DNA from: Brochothrix campestris FSL F6-1037 | Lineage (GTDB): Bacteria; Bacillota; Bacilli; Lactobacillales; Listeriaceae | Reading direction: 5' to 3' | Assembly: GCF_000525915.1 (NCBI RefSeq) | Contig: NZ_AODH01000015.1 | Location: 1-47,725, forward strand | DNA: 47,725 nucleotides | Shown here: positions 1 to 9,152 of the stretch, in pieces | Layout: each line of letters begins with the position of its first letter | Numbering within the stretch: the stretch's first letter is position 1 | Translations under genes and position numbers: made by a program | Notes under the pieces: model-generated | Databases searched by the model: none | What the model saw: the letters and a program-made list of their open reading frames with translations, nothing else | What the model was told of the DNA's origin: nothing

Positions 1-159
1 AGCTCACTTTTCCAATCTTAATCAGCTGGAACTTGAATTAAATGATTACGTTCATTGGTTTAATAACATCCGTATTCATGGAACATTGGGTTATTTAACG
101 CCTACCGAATTTAAATTACAGCCCTTATAATTTTTGTTCAATTTACTGTTGCCATTCCA
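1..159 (+). mobile_element. Right end of an IS3-family insertion sequence (left part outside window)
   Basis: The first 130 bases encode the C-terminus of an IS3-type transposase. The following 29 bases read like a terminal inverted repeat; on the minus strand it begins TGGAATGGCAACAGTAAATT. Immediately after base 159 the reading frame of a tyrosine recombinase resumes, which places the IS edge at about 159/160. The left end and any target duplication lie outside the window, so the exact IS name cannot be given. Confidence 0.7.
2..130 (+). CDS. IS3-family transposase, C-terminal fragment
   Basis: This is an open frame of 42 residues running in from the window edge to TAA at 128-130. It contains the signature ending of the IS3/IS150 integrase core: a tyrosine-rich WFNNIRIHGTLGYLTPTEF block, matching the usual 'YN..R.H..LGY.TP..F' tail after the last catalytic Glu of the DDE domain. 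Such enzymes cut and join IS ends during copy-out/paste-in transposition. Only the tail is visible, so whether the element is intact is unknown. The frame ends about 30 bases before the putative IS end, as is normal for this family. Confidence 0.8.
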   Translation, partial: AHFSNLNQLELELNDYVHWFNNIRIHGTLGYLTPTEFKLQPL

Positions 160-750
160 GATATTGTAGAAAAAAATTATGATTACATGTTATTTGCTTC
201 GTTTAGACTTTTAGCTTTTACTGGGTTAAGAAAAAGTGAGTTACACGCACTTAGATGGTCTGACATAATAGAAAATCAATCTATCATTGTTAATAAAAGC
301 CTAACCACTATTAAACGGATTCAGTATATTGCAGACACTAAAAGCAAATCATCAAATCGAATAATTGATATCGACCAAAAAACTATGGATATATTAAATA
401 AATGGAAACTGATACAACAAGCAAGATATGCAAAAGTGAATGATAATCATTTAATATTCACAAGGGATATTCCTCTTAAAGGAGTAAAAGATGTAGCTTT
501 TGATGCTGACTATTTAAATAGAGCGTTACGCAAAATTACTACCGACCACCAATTGGATAAAATCACTATTCATGGATTTAGGCATACCCACGCAAGTTTA
601 CTATTTGAAAGTGGAGCGACCATTAAAGAAGTTCAAGACCGTTTAGGACATGCTAACTCAGAAATTACGTTACAAATCTACACGCATGTATCCACTGACC
701 AAAAAAGAAAAACGGCTTCAGCTTTATCTGAGTATATTGATAGCGATTAA
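160..750 (+). pseudogene. Tyrosine recombinase (integrase), N-terminus removed by the IS
   Basis: The frame begins abruptly at the IS edge (DIVEKNYDY...) and continues through an internal ATG at 187 to TAA at 748-750. The whole catalytic domain is present: the first catalytic Arg in TGLRKSEL, a basic beta-hairpin (TKSKSSNR), the HGFRHTH box (H-x-x-R), LGHA, and the nucleophile Tyr in QIYTH. The N-terminal SAM-like DNA-binding domains, about 150-190 residues in phage and ICE integrases, are missing, so this copy is very unlikely to recombine. It points towards rpsI, with its stop 228 bases from the rpsI stop. That is the usual geometry for an integrase next to its attachment site. Confidence 0.85.
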
Positions 751-779
751 AAGTATAGGAACCCCCTATACTTTTTTAT
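749..779. terminator. Bidirectional intrinsic terminator after the integrase remnant
   Basis: A perfect 11-bp inverted repeat (aaaagtatagg at 749-759, cctatactttt at 765-775) with a five-base loop is flanked by A and T runs. It can stop transcription from either side and overlaps the integrase stop codon. Confidence 0.85.
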
Positions 780-924
780 TTTGACAAAATTTCTCATTGG
801 TTGACTAAACTAAATAAATTATCTAAACGTAAAAAAGAATTATGGCTTTATAATTTCTTTCACAACCTAATTAAATAACACCGTTAAATCAACGTTTGCA
901 AGAAACAAATTTCTCTTTCCAACT
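780..924. other. AT-rich junction between integrase remnant and rpsI terminator
   Basis: This AT-rich stretch has no convincing ORF. TTGACA occurs at 781-786 and TTGACT at 801-806 on the plus strand, but neither is followed at the right distance by a good -10 box. The segment probably belongs to the integrated element, between int and the attachment site. Confidence 0.4.
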
Positions 925-957
925 AAAAAACACTTCCCAATTGCTTGGAAAGTGTTT
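925..957 (-). terminator. Terminator of the rplM-rpsI unit
   Basis: On the minus strand a 13-bp stem with one G-U position (945-957 pairing with 928-940, four-base loop) is followed by a run of U from 930 down to 925. It lies 20 bases beyond the rpsI stop. Confidence 0.9.
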
Positions 958-977
958 GAAACGGCAATATGTAACTA

Positions 978-1010
978 TTAACGTTTTGAGAATTGAGGAG
1001 CACGACGTGC
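978..1010. other. Possible attachment site at the rpsI 3' end
   Basis: The last codons of rpsI lie next to a tyrosine recombinase remnant. The 3' end of rpsI is an established integration target for genomic islands and ICEs in Firmicutes, for example the Macrococcus resistance islands. The second direct repeat expected at the far end of the element would lie left of the window, so the site is inferred and not seen. Confidence 0.35.
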
Positions 1011-1370
1011 ACCTTTAAGACCTGGTTTTTTACGTTCTTTCATACGAGGGTCACGAGTTAAGAGACCAGCTTGTTTAAGAGTTGAACGGTATTCAGGATC
1101 TACTTGTAATAACGCACGAGCAACACCGTGACGGATAGCTCCTGCTTGACCAGTATAACCACCACCATCAACGTTTACGAAAACGTTGTAGTTACCTACA
1201 GTTTCAGTAAGTGTTAACGGTTGTTTGATAACTGAACGTAAAACTTCGAATGGGATGTAGTTTTCTACATCACGGCCATTGATTGTAATTGTACCATCGC
1301 CAGGAACTAAACGAACACGGGCAACAGAGCTTTTACGACGACCAGTTCCATAATATTGTACTTGTGTCAT
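978..1370 (-). CDS. rpsI: 30S ribosomal protein S9 (uS9)
   Basis: S9 has 130 residues, the normal length. It sits in the 30S head, and its C-terminal tail (here [11 protein letters not shown]) reaches the P-site tRNA. The N-terminal [14 protein letters not shown] block and the KR ending are diagnostic, and the intact ending shows that integration next door did not alter the product. An AGGAGGAG ribosome-binding site precedes the ATG. It is the last gene of the rplM-rpsI unit, 18 bases after rplM, and is followed by a strong terminator. Both genes should be controlled by the leader upstream of rplM. Confidence 0.97.
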   Translation of the reverse strand: MTQVQYYGTGRRKSSVARVRLVPGDGTITINGRDVENYIPFEVLRSVIKQPLTLTETVGNYNVFVNVDGGGYTGQAGAIRHGVARALLQVDPEYRSTLKQAGLLTRDPRMKERKKPGLKGARRAPQFSKR

Positions 1371-1388
1371 ATTATTTTTCTCCTCCTA

Positions 1389-1826
1389 TTATCCGCGTAC
1401 TTTGTATTCAACTGGTGATTGAGCAGCATGTGGATGCTCTGTACCAGCGTACACGTTCAATTTTGTAAATTGTTTACGGCCTAAAGTGTTTTTTGGTAAC
1501 ATACCTTTGATAGATAATTCTAACAAACGTTCTGGTTTAGTAGCACGAAGCTCACCAGCTGAGATAGATTTTAATCCACCAGCGTAACCAGAGTGACGGT
1601 GGTAGATTTTACCATCGGCTTTGTTACCTGTTAAAGCGATTTTTTCAGCATTGATAATGATGACGAAGTCACCTGTATCAGTGTGGGGTGTGAATGTTGG
1701 TTTGTGTTTTCCGCGTAAGATAGCAGCGACTTCACTTGATAAACGACCAAGTGGAACATCAGTTGCATCTACGACATGCCAGTCGCGTTGGACTTCGCCA
1801 GTTTTTGCCATATATGTTGTGCGCAT
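1389..1826 (-). CDS. rplM: 50S ribosomal protein L13 (uL13)
   Basis: L13 has 145 residues and is an early-assembling 23S rRNA binder. [20 protein letters not shown] and [11 protein letters not shown] are family hallmarks. Two ATGs are possible. AGGAGG lies seven bases before the upstream one at 1826, and the resulting MRTTYMAK start matches Bacillus L13, so it is preferred over the internal ATG. The gene is preceded by its own promoter and a folded leader that fits the L13 autoregulatory leader. It is therefore probably expressed separately from truA and shut down when free L13 accumulates. Confidence 0.97.
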   Translation of the reverse strand: MRTTYMAKTGEVQRDWHVVDATDVPLGRLSSEVAAILRGKHKPTFTPHTDTGDFVIIINAEKIALTGNKADGKIYHRHSGYAGGLKSISAGELRATKPERLLELSIKGMLPKNTLGRKQFTKLNVYAGTEHPHAAQSPVEYKVRG

Positions 1827-1870
1827 TTGTTTTGCCTCCTATTAATTAATCATTCTTTTTTATAAAAATT

Positions 1871-1932
1871 CTGTCATTGTTTGTATAAGCATAATAAGTT
1901 TCCGGGGCTTATCATGGGGTAAACAATACCAC
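1871..1932 (-). ncRNA. L13-type ribosomal protein leader
   Basis: Downstream of the promoter, the minus-strand RNA has an outer 7-bp stem ATTGTTT/AAACAAT (1921-1927 with 1876-1882). It encloses a 9-bp arm, CATGATAAG pairing with CTTATTATG with one G-U. Position and fold match the L13_leader described for Bacillus-type Firmicutes, which binds excess L13. Family membership is judged by eye; a covariance-model search would settle it. Confidence 0.72.
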
Positions 1933-1937
1933 AATCA

Positions 1938-1966
1938 ATAATACATGCTTTCACAAATTAAGTCAA
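1938..1966 (-). promoter_or_regulatory. Sigma-A promoter for rplM-rpsI
   Basis: The -35 box TTGACT (1961-1966) and -10 box TATTAT (1938-1943) are separated by 17 bases. The start point would fall just before the L13-type leader. Confidence 0.8.
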
Positions 1967-1977
1967 GAGTCACATTC

Positions 1978-2727
1978 TTAATTCTTTTCTTTATAGCTAA
2001 CTTCCCATAAATAAAGCCCTTGTGGTGGGGCTGTACGACAGTTTAATGCTGTCCGATCTTTTTTTTCTAAGGCAGCTTGTAGCTCCTGTGGTGTTAATTT
2101 TTGTTGGCCAACAGACAACAAGGCGCCGACTAAAATACGCACCATATTGTATAAAAAACCACTACCTTTAAATGAGAACTCCCAACCATCAACGTTTCGA
2201 TTAATTGTAATTGCATAAAGTGTGCGTACCTTGCTGTCGCGCTCCGTCCGTGCCGAACAAAAACTCGTGAAATCATGTTCCCCTTCAAGTAAACGAGCCG
2301 CCTCATTCATGCGTGATTCATCGAGACTAAAAGGATAATGCAACGCGTAATGACGGGTAAATGGATCACGCTGCGCCGCTGTTTTCACAAAGTAACGGTA
2401 TTCTTTCGCCGCAACATCGTAGCGTGCATGAAAATCATCAGCTACCTGCTCAACCGCGACAATCGCTATGTCATCCGCCGTTAAGGTTTCGAGTCCGCGC
2501 TGATAGCCTTCGAGCGGAATCGTAAGCTCAGAGTCCCAGTGTACCACCTGACCCTTAGCATGCACGCCCGTGTCTGTTCGACCAGAAGCATGGATTTTAA
2601 CGGGCGTGCCCTTATGCATTTTTGTTAAGGCCTTTTGGAGTTCATCTTGCACTGTTCGACCAGTCGCCTGAATTTGATAGCCTAAAAACTGCGAACCATC
2701 ATATTGAATAATTGCTTTATAACGCAT
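1978..2727 (-). CDS. truA: tRNA pseudouridine synthase A
   Basis: TruA has 249 residues and converts U38-U40 in the anticodon arm of many tRNAs to pseudouridine. The catalytic Asp is D52 in the [10 protein letters not shown] motif. The RNA-binding [11 protein letters not shown] segment near residue 200 is also typical. It lies five bases after ecfT and completes the ecfA1-ecfA2-ecfT-truA unit, an arrangement conserved in Bacillus and Listeria. There is no terminator between ecfT and truA, so the vitamin transporter module and this tRNA enzyme are probably cotranscribed. Confidence 0.96.
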   Translation of the reverse strand: MRYKAIIQYDGSQFLGYQIQATGRTVQDELQKALTKMHKGTPVKIHASGRTDTGVHAKGQVVHWDSELTIPLEGYQRGLETLTADDIAIVAVEQVADDFHARYDVAAKEYRYFVKTAAQRDPFTRHYALHYPFSLDESRMNEAARLLEGEHDFTSFCSARTERDSKVRTLYAITINRNVDGWEFSFKGSGFLYNMVRILVGALLSVGQQKLTPQELQAALEKKDRTALNCRTAPPQGLYLWEVSYKEKN

Positions 2728-2732
2728 CTACC

Positions 2733-3530
2733 TTAACCTCCTCGTGTTAAAAATAAGAGGAGCGTGTACACCATCATTAACACAATCATGAGCGTGTCAC
2801 GGGCTTCCCATTTTAAAATACGGTATTTAGTACGGCCTTCACCGCCATGGTAACCCCGAGCTTCCATTGCAATCGCGAGATCTTCAGCCCGTTTAAAGGC
2901 ACTAATAAAGAGCGGGATTAACAGGGGAATAATCGCCTTAACGCGGGCTAATAGCGAGCCACTATTGAACTCAACGCCACGGGATTTTTGCGCCTGCATG
3001 ATTTTTTCAGCCTCATCCATCAATGTTGGAATGAAACGGAGGGCAATACTGAGCATCAATGCCATTTCATGTACGGGGAATTTCACTTTTCGCAGTGGAT
3101 TCAACAACGACTCAATTCCATCGGTCAATGAAATTGGACTGGTTGTTAACGATAATAAGGTCGTCATAAAAATAATCAGCATAAACCGGAGCGCGATGAA
3201 GACGGCATTAATAATGCCGGCATCGGTAATTTGTAACGGTCCAAACTGTAACAATACCTGTCCTTCGGTCGTGAAAAATAATTGCAGGATGACTGTCAAT
3301 AAAATTAAAAAGATAATCGGGCGTAAGCCACGAATAAAAAATAAAAACGGGATTTTTGAAAGTACTAATAAGCTAAACACTAATAGAAACGATAACAGGT
3401 AGCTCAGCAAATTATTTGCGAAGAAAACCATCACGATAAAGTACATGACGGCAACGAGTTTCGCGCGTGCATCTAACTGATGCAACCACGAATCACCGGG
3501 AACAAACCGTCCTAAAATCATATTATTCAC
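2733..3530 (-). CDS. ecfT: Energy-coupling factor transporter transmembrane subunit EcfT
   Basis: EcfT has 265 residues and is the membrane scaffold of the group II ECF module. It couples ATP hydrolysis by EcfA1/EcfA2 to uptake of vitamins captured by exchangeable S components. Hydrophobic helices fill residues about 25-130 and 240-262. The two coupling-helix motifs are visible as AQKSRG (about residue 181) and AMEARG (about 222), containing the family's x-R-G signatures. The start is GTG at 3530, eight bases after GGAGGG, and overlaps the ecfA2 stop by eight bases. An ATG three codons in is the alternative. Translational coupling with ecfA2 is likely. Confidence 0.95.
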   Translation of the reverse strand: MNNMILGRFVPGDSWLHQLDARAKLVAVMYFIVMVFFANNLLSYLLSFLLVFSLLVLSKIPFLFFIRGLRPIIFLILLTVILQLFFTTEGQVLLQFGPLQITDAGIINAVFIALRFMLIIFMTTLLSLTTSPISLTDGIESLLNPLRKVKFPVHEMALMLSIALRFIPTLMDEAEKIMQAQKSRGVEFNSGSLLARVKAIIPLLIPLFISAFKRAEDLAIAMEARGYHGGEGRTKYRILKWEARDTLMIVLMMVYTLLLFLTRGG

Positions 3531-4396
3531 TAACGGTTCCCTCCTTCCAGTGTAGTGTTAAGTAATCACTTAACTCTTGACGTGTTAAACAGGTCACCGG
3601 CCATCGTTCTCCTGTTTGCTCCTCCAAGCGACGTTGCAAGCTCAAAGCACTCGGTTGGCCTATTGCTAAGGCATTGACCTGCTCATCTTGAGCAAATAAT
3701 GCCCGCGGTTCACCGACAGCCTCAATCTCGCCGTTGCGCAAAACGATCATCGCATCCGCATAGGCGGCGACATCATCCATATTATGCGTAACGAGCACAA
3801 TCGTCAGTCCCTTTTCCTTATGTAACCGATAAAACAATGCCATCATCTCAGCCCGCCCACGAGGGTCTAAGCCCGCGGTTGGTTCATCAAGCACCAAGAT
3901 ACTCGGTTCCATCGCCAAAACGCCTGCAATCGCAACCCGACGCATTTGACCACCTGATAACTCAAACGGTGACGACTCGGCAATTGCTTCTGGCAGACCA
4001 ACAACATTTAGCAAGGCTAACGCCCGCTCCTTTGCTTCAGCCTTGCTCACACCAAAATTCATCGGCCCAAACATAATGTCTTTTACAACGGTTTCTTCAA
4101 ACAGCTGTGACTCAGGGAATTGAAAAACAACACCAATTTTTTGACGGATAGCTTTTAAATTTTTCTGTTTCTGACCAGCAATAATTGTCCGTGAATCAAA
4201 GATTATTCGGCCTTCTGTCGGTTCTAAAATAACATTTAAGTGCTGTAATAAGGTCGACTTTCCTGAACCGGTGCGCCCGACAATGGCAGTGTATTCACCA
4301 TCCTTCACCGTAAAAGAAATATTAGTTAAAGCCTTTTTTTTGAAAAGGCCCTCCCGCTTGATACGTGTATCCTACTTGTTCGAACGTAATTGGCAT
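3523..4396 (-). pseudogene. ecfA2: ECF transporter ATP-binding subunit EcfA2, frameshifted near the start
   Basis: The gene encodes the second ATPase of the ECF module. Walker A (GRTGSGKST), ABC signature (LSGGQMRRVAIAG), Walker B (ILVLDEPTAGLD) and the switch His (VTHNMDD) are intact. The N-terminus reads MPITFEQVGYTYQAG from ATG 4396, inside the last 25 bases of ecfA1. It then runs into a run of eight A (4334-4341) and stops a few codons later. With seven A the frame continues as KALTNISFTVKDGEYTAIVG and gives 290 residues, normal for EcfA2. All functional motifs lie after the lesion, so a sequencing error is more likely than decay. If real, translation would have to restart inside the gene. 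Confidence 0.85.
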
Positions 4397-5211
4397 AAGG
4401 CGTTCACTAACTCTCCTTCCGAAAAATAAACAGTGTTAAATTTGAAACCGGCTGTCATTAAATCTGCTTGTACTTGGTTAACAAACGGTACATCTAAACC
4501 AATTTCTTGCAGTTTAGTGGTCTCCTTAAAAATAGTTTCTGGCTTGCCTTCCATCAAATAGCGGCCCTTGTTCATCACAATCACACGATCTGCCATCGCA
4601 GCTTCTTCTAAATCATGCGTAATTGAAATAACGGTTAACTGATGTTGCTCTTTGAGAGCCTTAATTGTTGCCAACACACTGACGCGTCCTTCAGGATCGA
4701 GCATTGATGTCGCTTCGTCGAGGATTATCAAGCCAGGACGTAGTGCAATCACACCAGCAATCGCCACACGCTGTTTTTGACCCCCTGACAATCGATTAGG
4801 TTCAAATGTTTCAAAACCATTCATAGCGACGTCTGCAAGCGCCTGAGCAACCCTCGTCACCATCTCTGTTTGAGGAATGCCATTGTTTTCGAGACCAAAG
4901 GCGACGTCATCTTGTACAGTGGCACCAACAAACTGATTATCGGGGTTTTGAAAGACCATCCCCACCCGTCGTCGAATCTCCCAAATGTTCTCCTCAGTCA
5001 TCGGTAAACCACTAACAGTAATTTCACCTGTTCGCGCCACTAATAGACCATTGATGAGCTTAGCCATCGTCGATTTCCCTGAACCATTATGCCCGACAAT
5101 AGCGAGCCACTCACCCTCTGCGACTTGTAATGATACGTCATCTAAAACAGTCTTGTCTTCTTCATATGAGAACGACACGTGTTCAAATGTTACGATGTTA
5201 TTTGCTTTCAT
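4372..5211 (-). CDS. ecfA1: Energy-coupling factor transporter ATP-binding subunit EcfA1
   Basis: EcfA1 has 279 residues and is the first gene of the ECF unit. Walker A (GHNGSGKST, about residues 40-48), the Q-loop (FQNPDNQ), signature LSGGQKQRVAIAG, Walker B (LIILDEATSMLDP) and switch His (SITHDLEE) are all present. It forms a heterodimer with EcfA2 on the cytoplasmic face of EcfT. GAGGAG precedes the ATG, and a sigma-A promoter lies 40-68 bases upstream. The 3' end overlaps the ecfA2 start by 25 bases. Confidence 0.96.
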   Translation of the reverse strand: MKANNIVTFEHVSFSYEEDKTVLDDVSLQVAEGEWLAIVGHNGSGKSTMAKLINGLLVARTGEITVSGLPMTEENIWEIRRRVGMVFQNPDNQFVGATVQDDVAFGLENNGIPQTEMVTRVAQALADVAMNGFETFEPNRLSGGQKQRVAIAGVIALRPGLIILDEATSMLDPEGRVSVLATIKALKEQHQLTVISITHDLEEAAMADRVIVMNKGRYLMEGKPETIFKETTKLQEIGLDVPFVNQVQADLMTAGFKFNTVYFSEGELVNALCQLRSNK

Positions 5212-5250
5212 TGGTTTCTCCTCTAACTTTTATCATAGTCAATTACTGTC

Positions 5251-5279
5251 ATTTTAGCATATTCTGTGATATTCACCAA
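5251..5279 (-). promoter_or_regulatory. Sigma-A promoter for ecfA1-ecfA2-ecfT-truA
   Basis: The -35 box TTGGTG (5274-5279), a 17-base spacer and the -10 box TAAAAT (5251-5256) form the promoter. A TGC before the -10 box gives an extended -10 element. Confidence 0.72.
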
Positions 5280-5280
5280 A

Positions 5281-5403
5281 AAACAGCCCCTTTTAATGCT
5301 CAACAAAGCTGATTTCAATCCGTTTTGTTCAACAACAAAAAAAGGACCTTTGTCCATCGAATACTCGATTTCCAAAAGCCAGATTTTCTATCAAATTTAC
5401 AAC
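5281..5403. other. Spacer between ecf promoter and rplQ terminator
   Basis: No gene is visible. On the minus strand a short GGAC/GTCC hairpin (5344-5355) followed by seven U (5343 down to 5337) could act as a weak second terminator behind the main one at 5404-5448. Nothing else stands out. Confidence 0.35.
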
Positions 5404-5448
5404 AAAAAAAGCCGTGCTCCTTTATCCCCGCAAAGAAAGAAGGAGCAC
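5404..5448 (-). terminator. Terminator of the S10-spc-alpha cluster, after rplQ
   Basis: A 9-bp perfect stem, GTGCTCCTT with AAGGAGCAC (5440-5448 and 5414-5422), is followed by GGC and seven U on the minus strand. Confidence 0.88.
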
Positions 5449-5539
5449 AACAGCGCTAGACAAGATGATCAACGAGTCAATCACCTTATCATGACACGCC
5501 CAAGCTTTAGACGTTTTTCATAAAAATGATCGAATTTAC

Positions 5540-5950
5540 TTATTTAACCAATTCAATAATTACAACTGGTGCGCCATCGCCGCGACGTTGACCTTTTTTG
5601 AAGATACGTGTGTAACCACCTTGACGTTCTGTGTAACGGCCTGCAATATCATCAAATAATTTTTGCAAAGCGTATACCGGACGTGTTTTAGTCACAGTTT
5701 TACCTTCTTTATCAGTTGTTTCTTTTTCTACATAACCTACGATTTCGTGACGTACAATAGCAGCAGCACGACGACGAGCGCTTAAATCTCCACGTTTCCC
5801 AGCAGTGATTAATTTTTCAACAAGTTTACGAACTTCTTTAGCGCGAGCTTCAGTTGTTTCGATGCGTTCGTTGATGATTAAGTCAGTTGCTAAATCACGT
5901 AATAATGCTTTACGTTGTGAGCTTGTACGGCCTAATTTACGGTAACCCAT
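5540..5950 (-). CDS. rplQ: 50S ribosomal protein L17 (bL17)
   Basis: L17 has 136 residues and is placed near the polypeptide exit tunnel of the large subunit. The opening [20 protein letters not shown] and the [11 protein letters not shown] and GGYTRI segments identify it. The internal stretch around residues 85-95 ([16 protein letters not shown]) is the longer loop found in Bacillales. AGGAGG precedes the ATG. It is the last gene of the alpha operon, 20 bases after rpoA, before a strong terminator. Confidence 0.97.
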   Translation of the reverse strand: MGYRKLGRTSSQRKALLRDLATDLIINERIETTEARAKEVRKLVEKLITAGKRGDLSARRRAAAIVRHEIVGYVEKETTDKEGKTVTKTRPVYALQKLFDDIAGRYTERQGGYTRIFKKGQRRGDGAPVVIIELVK

Positions 5951-5970
5951 TAGTGTTTTGCCTCCTTTAA

Positions 5971-6915
5971 TTAATCTTCGTTGCGAAGACCTAATCCTAA
6001 ATCAGTTAATTTAACCTTAACTTCTTCAAGTGATTTACGTCCAAGGTTACGAACTTTCATCATATCCTCTTCCGATTTATCTGCTAATTCTTGCACAGTA
6101 TTAATACCGGCACGTTTTAAGCAGTTGTATGAACGAACTGATAAATCGAGTTCTTCGATTGTCATTTCGAGCACTTTTTCTTTCTTGCTTTCTTCTTTTT
6201 CAATCATAATTTCTGCATGTTGAGCTTCATCTGTTAAGTTAACAAAGATGTTCAAATGCTCCGTTAAGATTTTAGCAGCTAAACTAATCGCTTCTTTAAC
6301 ACCGATGCTACCATCAGTTGTTAAGTCAAACGTTAATTTGTCAAAATCAGGATTTTGACCTACGCGTGTGTTTTCCACTTGGTAGTTAGCTTTAAGAATT
6401 GGCGTAAAGATAGAATCGATTGGTAAAACACCAATTGGCATATCTTCGCGTTTGTTTTGATCAGCTGGACGATATCCACGACCGCGACTTGCATGCAAGC
6501 GCATATGGAAATGTGCATTTTCACTAAGAGTCGCAATATGTAAATCCGGATTTAAGATTTCTACATCACTATCAAAGTTAATATCAGCTGCCGTAACCAC
6601 ACCTGGTCCTTGAACATCAATTTCTAATGTTTTTTCATCATCAGAATAGATTTTCAAAGCAAGTTTCTTCAAGTTTAAGATAATGCGAGTTACATCTTCA
6701 ACGACACCATCAATTGCTGAGAATTCATGTAACACTGTGTCTGCTTGAATTGAAGTAACTGCTGCTCCTGGTAATGAAGATAAAAGGATACGACGCAAGG
6801 AGTTGCCTAAAGTGATACCATAACCGCGTTCTAGTGGTTCAATTACGAACTTACCATAACGGCTATCTTCACTGATCTCAATCGTCTCAATTTTCGGCTT
6901 TTCAATTTCGATCAT
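5971..6915 (-). CDS. rpoA: RNA polymerase alpha subunit
   Basis: RpoA has 314 residues. The N-terminal domain (to about residue 230) dimerises and starts core assembly; [29 protein letters not shown] is its hallmark, shown here only as position evidence around residues 19-47. A Glu/Lys-rich linker (about 228-240) joins it to the C-terminal domain, whose helix-hairpin-helix ([19 protein letters not shown], then [11 protein letters not shown]) binds UP elements and activators. It lies between rpsK and rplQ in the conserved alpha operon order. Confidence 0.97.
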   Translation of the reverse strand: MIEIEKPKIETIEISEDSRYGKFVIEPLERGYGITLGNSLRRILLSSLPGAAVTSIQADTVLHEFSAIDGVVEDVTRIILNLKKLALKIYSDDEKTLEIDVQGPGVVTAADINFDSDVEILNPDLHIATLSENAHFHMRLHASRGRGYRPADQNKREDMPIGVLPIDSIFTPILKANYQVENTRVGQNPDFDKLTFDLTTDGSIGVKEAISLAAKILTEHLNIFVNLTDEAQHAEIMIEKEESKKEKVLEMTIEELDLSVRSYNCLKRAGINTVQELADKSEEDMMKVRNLGRKSLEEVKVKLTDLGLGLRNED

Positions 6916-6983
6916 TTAATTTACCTCCCATGATAAACGTCTTGTAACAATATTGAATATAACACTTTAACCAAGGTTAAAGA

Positions 6984-7374
6984 TTATACACGACGACGTT
7001 TTGGTGGTCGACAACCATTGTGAGGAATTGGAGTAACATCTTTAATAGCAGTTACTTCAAGACCAACAGCTTGTAAAGCACGGATAGCAGCTTCACGACC
7101 TGAACCAGGACCTTTAACTGTTACTTCCAATGTTTTCAAACCATGTTCCATACCTACTTTAGCAGCAGCTTCTGCAGCCATTTGAGCAGCGAACGGTGTT
7201 GATTTTTTAGAACCACGGAAACCTAATGAGCCTGAAGAAGACCATGATAAAGCGTTTCCTTGCATGTCTGTTAATGTAACGATCGTGTTATTGAATGTTG
7301 AACGGATATGTGCAATACCTGATTCGACATTTTTTTTTCACACGGCGTTTACGAGTATTTGTTTTACGTGCCAT
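6984..7374 (-). pseudogene. rpsK: 30S ribosomal protein S11 (uS11), frameshifted near the start
   Basis: S11 lies on the 30S platform near the mRNA exit. Start ATG 7374 gives [14 protein letters not shown], then a run of nine A (7330-7338) throws the frame out. With eight A it reads [20 protein letters not shown] and joins the downstream frame, making the normal 129 residues. The rest, including [11 protein letters not shown] and the C-terminal [11 protein letters not shown], is intact. S11 is essential and no second copy is visible here, so a homopolymer error in the sequence is by far the simplest explanation. The gene sits in the conserved place between rpsM and rpoA. Confidence 0.9.
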
Positions 7375-7402
7375 TTGTTAGTTGACCTCCTTACTTAATT
7401 AA

Positions 7403-7768
7403 TTATTTTTTCTTACCAGCGATAGATTTCGATGGACCTTTACGAGTACGAGCGTTGTTTTTCGTGTTTTGACCACGAACAGGTAAACCACGACGGTGAC
7501 GAATTCCTCGGAAAGAACCGATTTCTTGTAAACGTTTGATGTCTAATGCGACCTCACGACGTAAGTCACCTTCTGTTTTAACTGTATCAACAACTTCACG
7601 AATTTTAGTTAATTCGTCTTCTGTTAAATCACGTGTACGAGTATTTGGGTTAACGCCTGCTTCTTCTAAAACTTTTTGAGCAGTAGTCGTACCAATACCG
7701 AATACGTAAGTTAATGAAATAACGATGCGTTTTTCACGTGGAACATCCACTCCAGCAATACGTGCCAT
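7403..7768 (-). CDS. rpsM: 30S ribosomal protein S13 (uS13)
   Basis: S13 has 121 residues and is in the 30S head, where it forms bridges to the large subunit and touches P-site tRNA with its basic tail ([12 protein letters not shown]...). [28 protein letters not shown] and [14 protein letters not shown] are diagnostic. It follows rpmJ by 21 bases and precedes rpsK by 28, the usual order rpmJ-rpsM-rpsK-rpoA. Confidence 0.97.
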   Translation of the reverse strand: MARIAGVDVPREKRIVISLTYVFGIGTTTAQKVLEEAGVNPNTRTRDLTEDELTKIREVVDTVKTEGDLRREVALDIKRLQEIGSFRGIRHRRGLPVRGQNTKNNARTRKGPSKSIAGKKK

Positions 7769-7789
7769 TTATGTGCACCTCCCTAATTA

Positions 7790-7918
<129 letters not shown>

Positions 7919-7938
7919 TCAATATGCCGGAGTTCAGA

Positions 7939-8157
7939 TTATTTGAAACGGTATGTTATTCTTCCGCGCGTTAAATCGTACGGAGAAAGTTCAACAGTTA
8001 CTTTGTCCCCCGGTAAAATACGAATATAGTGCATACGAATCTTACCTGAAATAGTAGCAAGTACCGCATGACCGTTTTCTAACTCAACCTTAAACATAGC
8101 GTTTGGTAAAGTTTCTTTAATTACGCCTTCAACCTCAATTACATCTTCTTTCGCCAT
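7939..8157 (-). CDS. infA: Translation initiation factor IF-1
   Basis: IF-1 has 72 residues and a single OB-fold (S1-type) domain that occupies the ribosomal A site during initiation, together with IF-2 and IF-3. [20 protein letters not shown] and the [13 protein letters not shown] segment are typical. AGGAGG lies before ATG 8157. A promoter just downstream of adk gives the infA-rpmJ-rpsM-rpsK-rpoA-rplQ group its own start. map, which separates adk from infA in Bacillus subtilis, is absent here as in Listeria. Confidence 0.97.
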   Translation of the reverse strand: MAKEDVIEVEGVIKETLPNAMFKVELENGHAVLATISGKIRMHYIRILPGDKVTVELSPYDLTRGRITYRFK

Positions 8158-8344
8158 TTCTCGTTACCTCCTTTTGTCTTGAACTTTGGAATCGTCTTTA
8201 TCCGCCGTTCGGAAGTTTAGTTAAAACTTAATTGACACTTCAAAAATAACGGGATCTTACGAAAAAGACGCATTATTTCTTCGTACAATTGAATAAATCA
8301 CAGCAAAAAAGTGATGAAATTCAACAATTCGTTGCCAGTTATCC
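8158..8344 (-). promoter_or_regulatory. infA leader with a hairpin
   Basis: The stretch between the promoter and infA is untranslated. It contains an inverted repeat with ATCAC/GTGAT flanking TTTTTTGCT (about 8284-8320), forming a hairpin around an internal U run. The shape resembles an attenuator or a pause hairpin, but no leader family can be named. Confidence 0.4.
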
Positions 8345-8373
8345 ATTATACTAGACTTCGAGCGTTTTAACAA
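8345..8373 (-). promoter_or_regulatory. Sigma-A promoter for infA and the alpha operon
   Basis: The -35 box TTGTTA (8368-8373), a 17-base spacer and a consensus -10 box TATAAT (8345-8350) form the promoter. It begins immediately beyond the adk stop codon. Confidence 0.85.
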
Positions 8374-9090
<717 letters not shown>

Positions 9091-9117
9091 CTATAAAAAA
9101 TTTTGAGGGTAAGGCAG

Positions 9118-9146
9118 ATGGAAGCGAAGATAAATCTTGCTTCCAT
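9118..9146. repeat. Hairpin between secY and adk
   Basis: A near-perfect inverted repeat (atggaagc...gcttccat, with inner aagat/atctt and one bulged base) lies in the 134-base secY-adk gap. No U-tract follows on either strand. It is therefore probably an RNA-processing or stability hairpin and not a terminator. Confidence 0.6.
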
Positions 9147-9152
9147 AAACAC

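Noticed and set aside
780-830. Plus-strand promoter from TTGACA at 781 or TTGACT at 801
   Set aside because: No acceptable -10 box at 16-18 bases, and no plus-strand gene follows.
884-1000. Possible direct repeat of the rpsI end (aacgttt at about 890 and 979)
   Set aside because: Only seven bases match and the flanks differ; this is too short for an attachment-site duplication.
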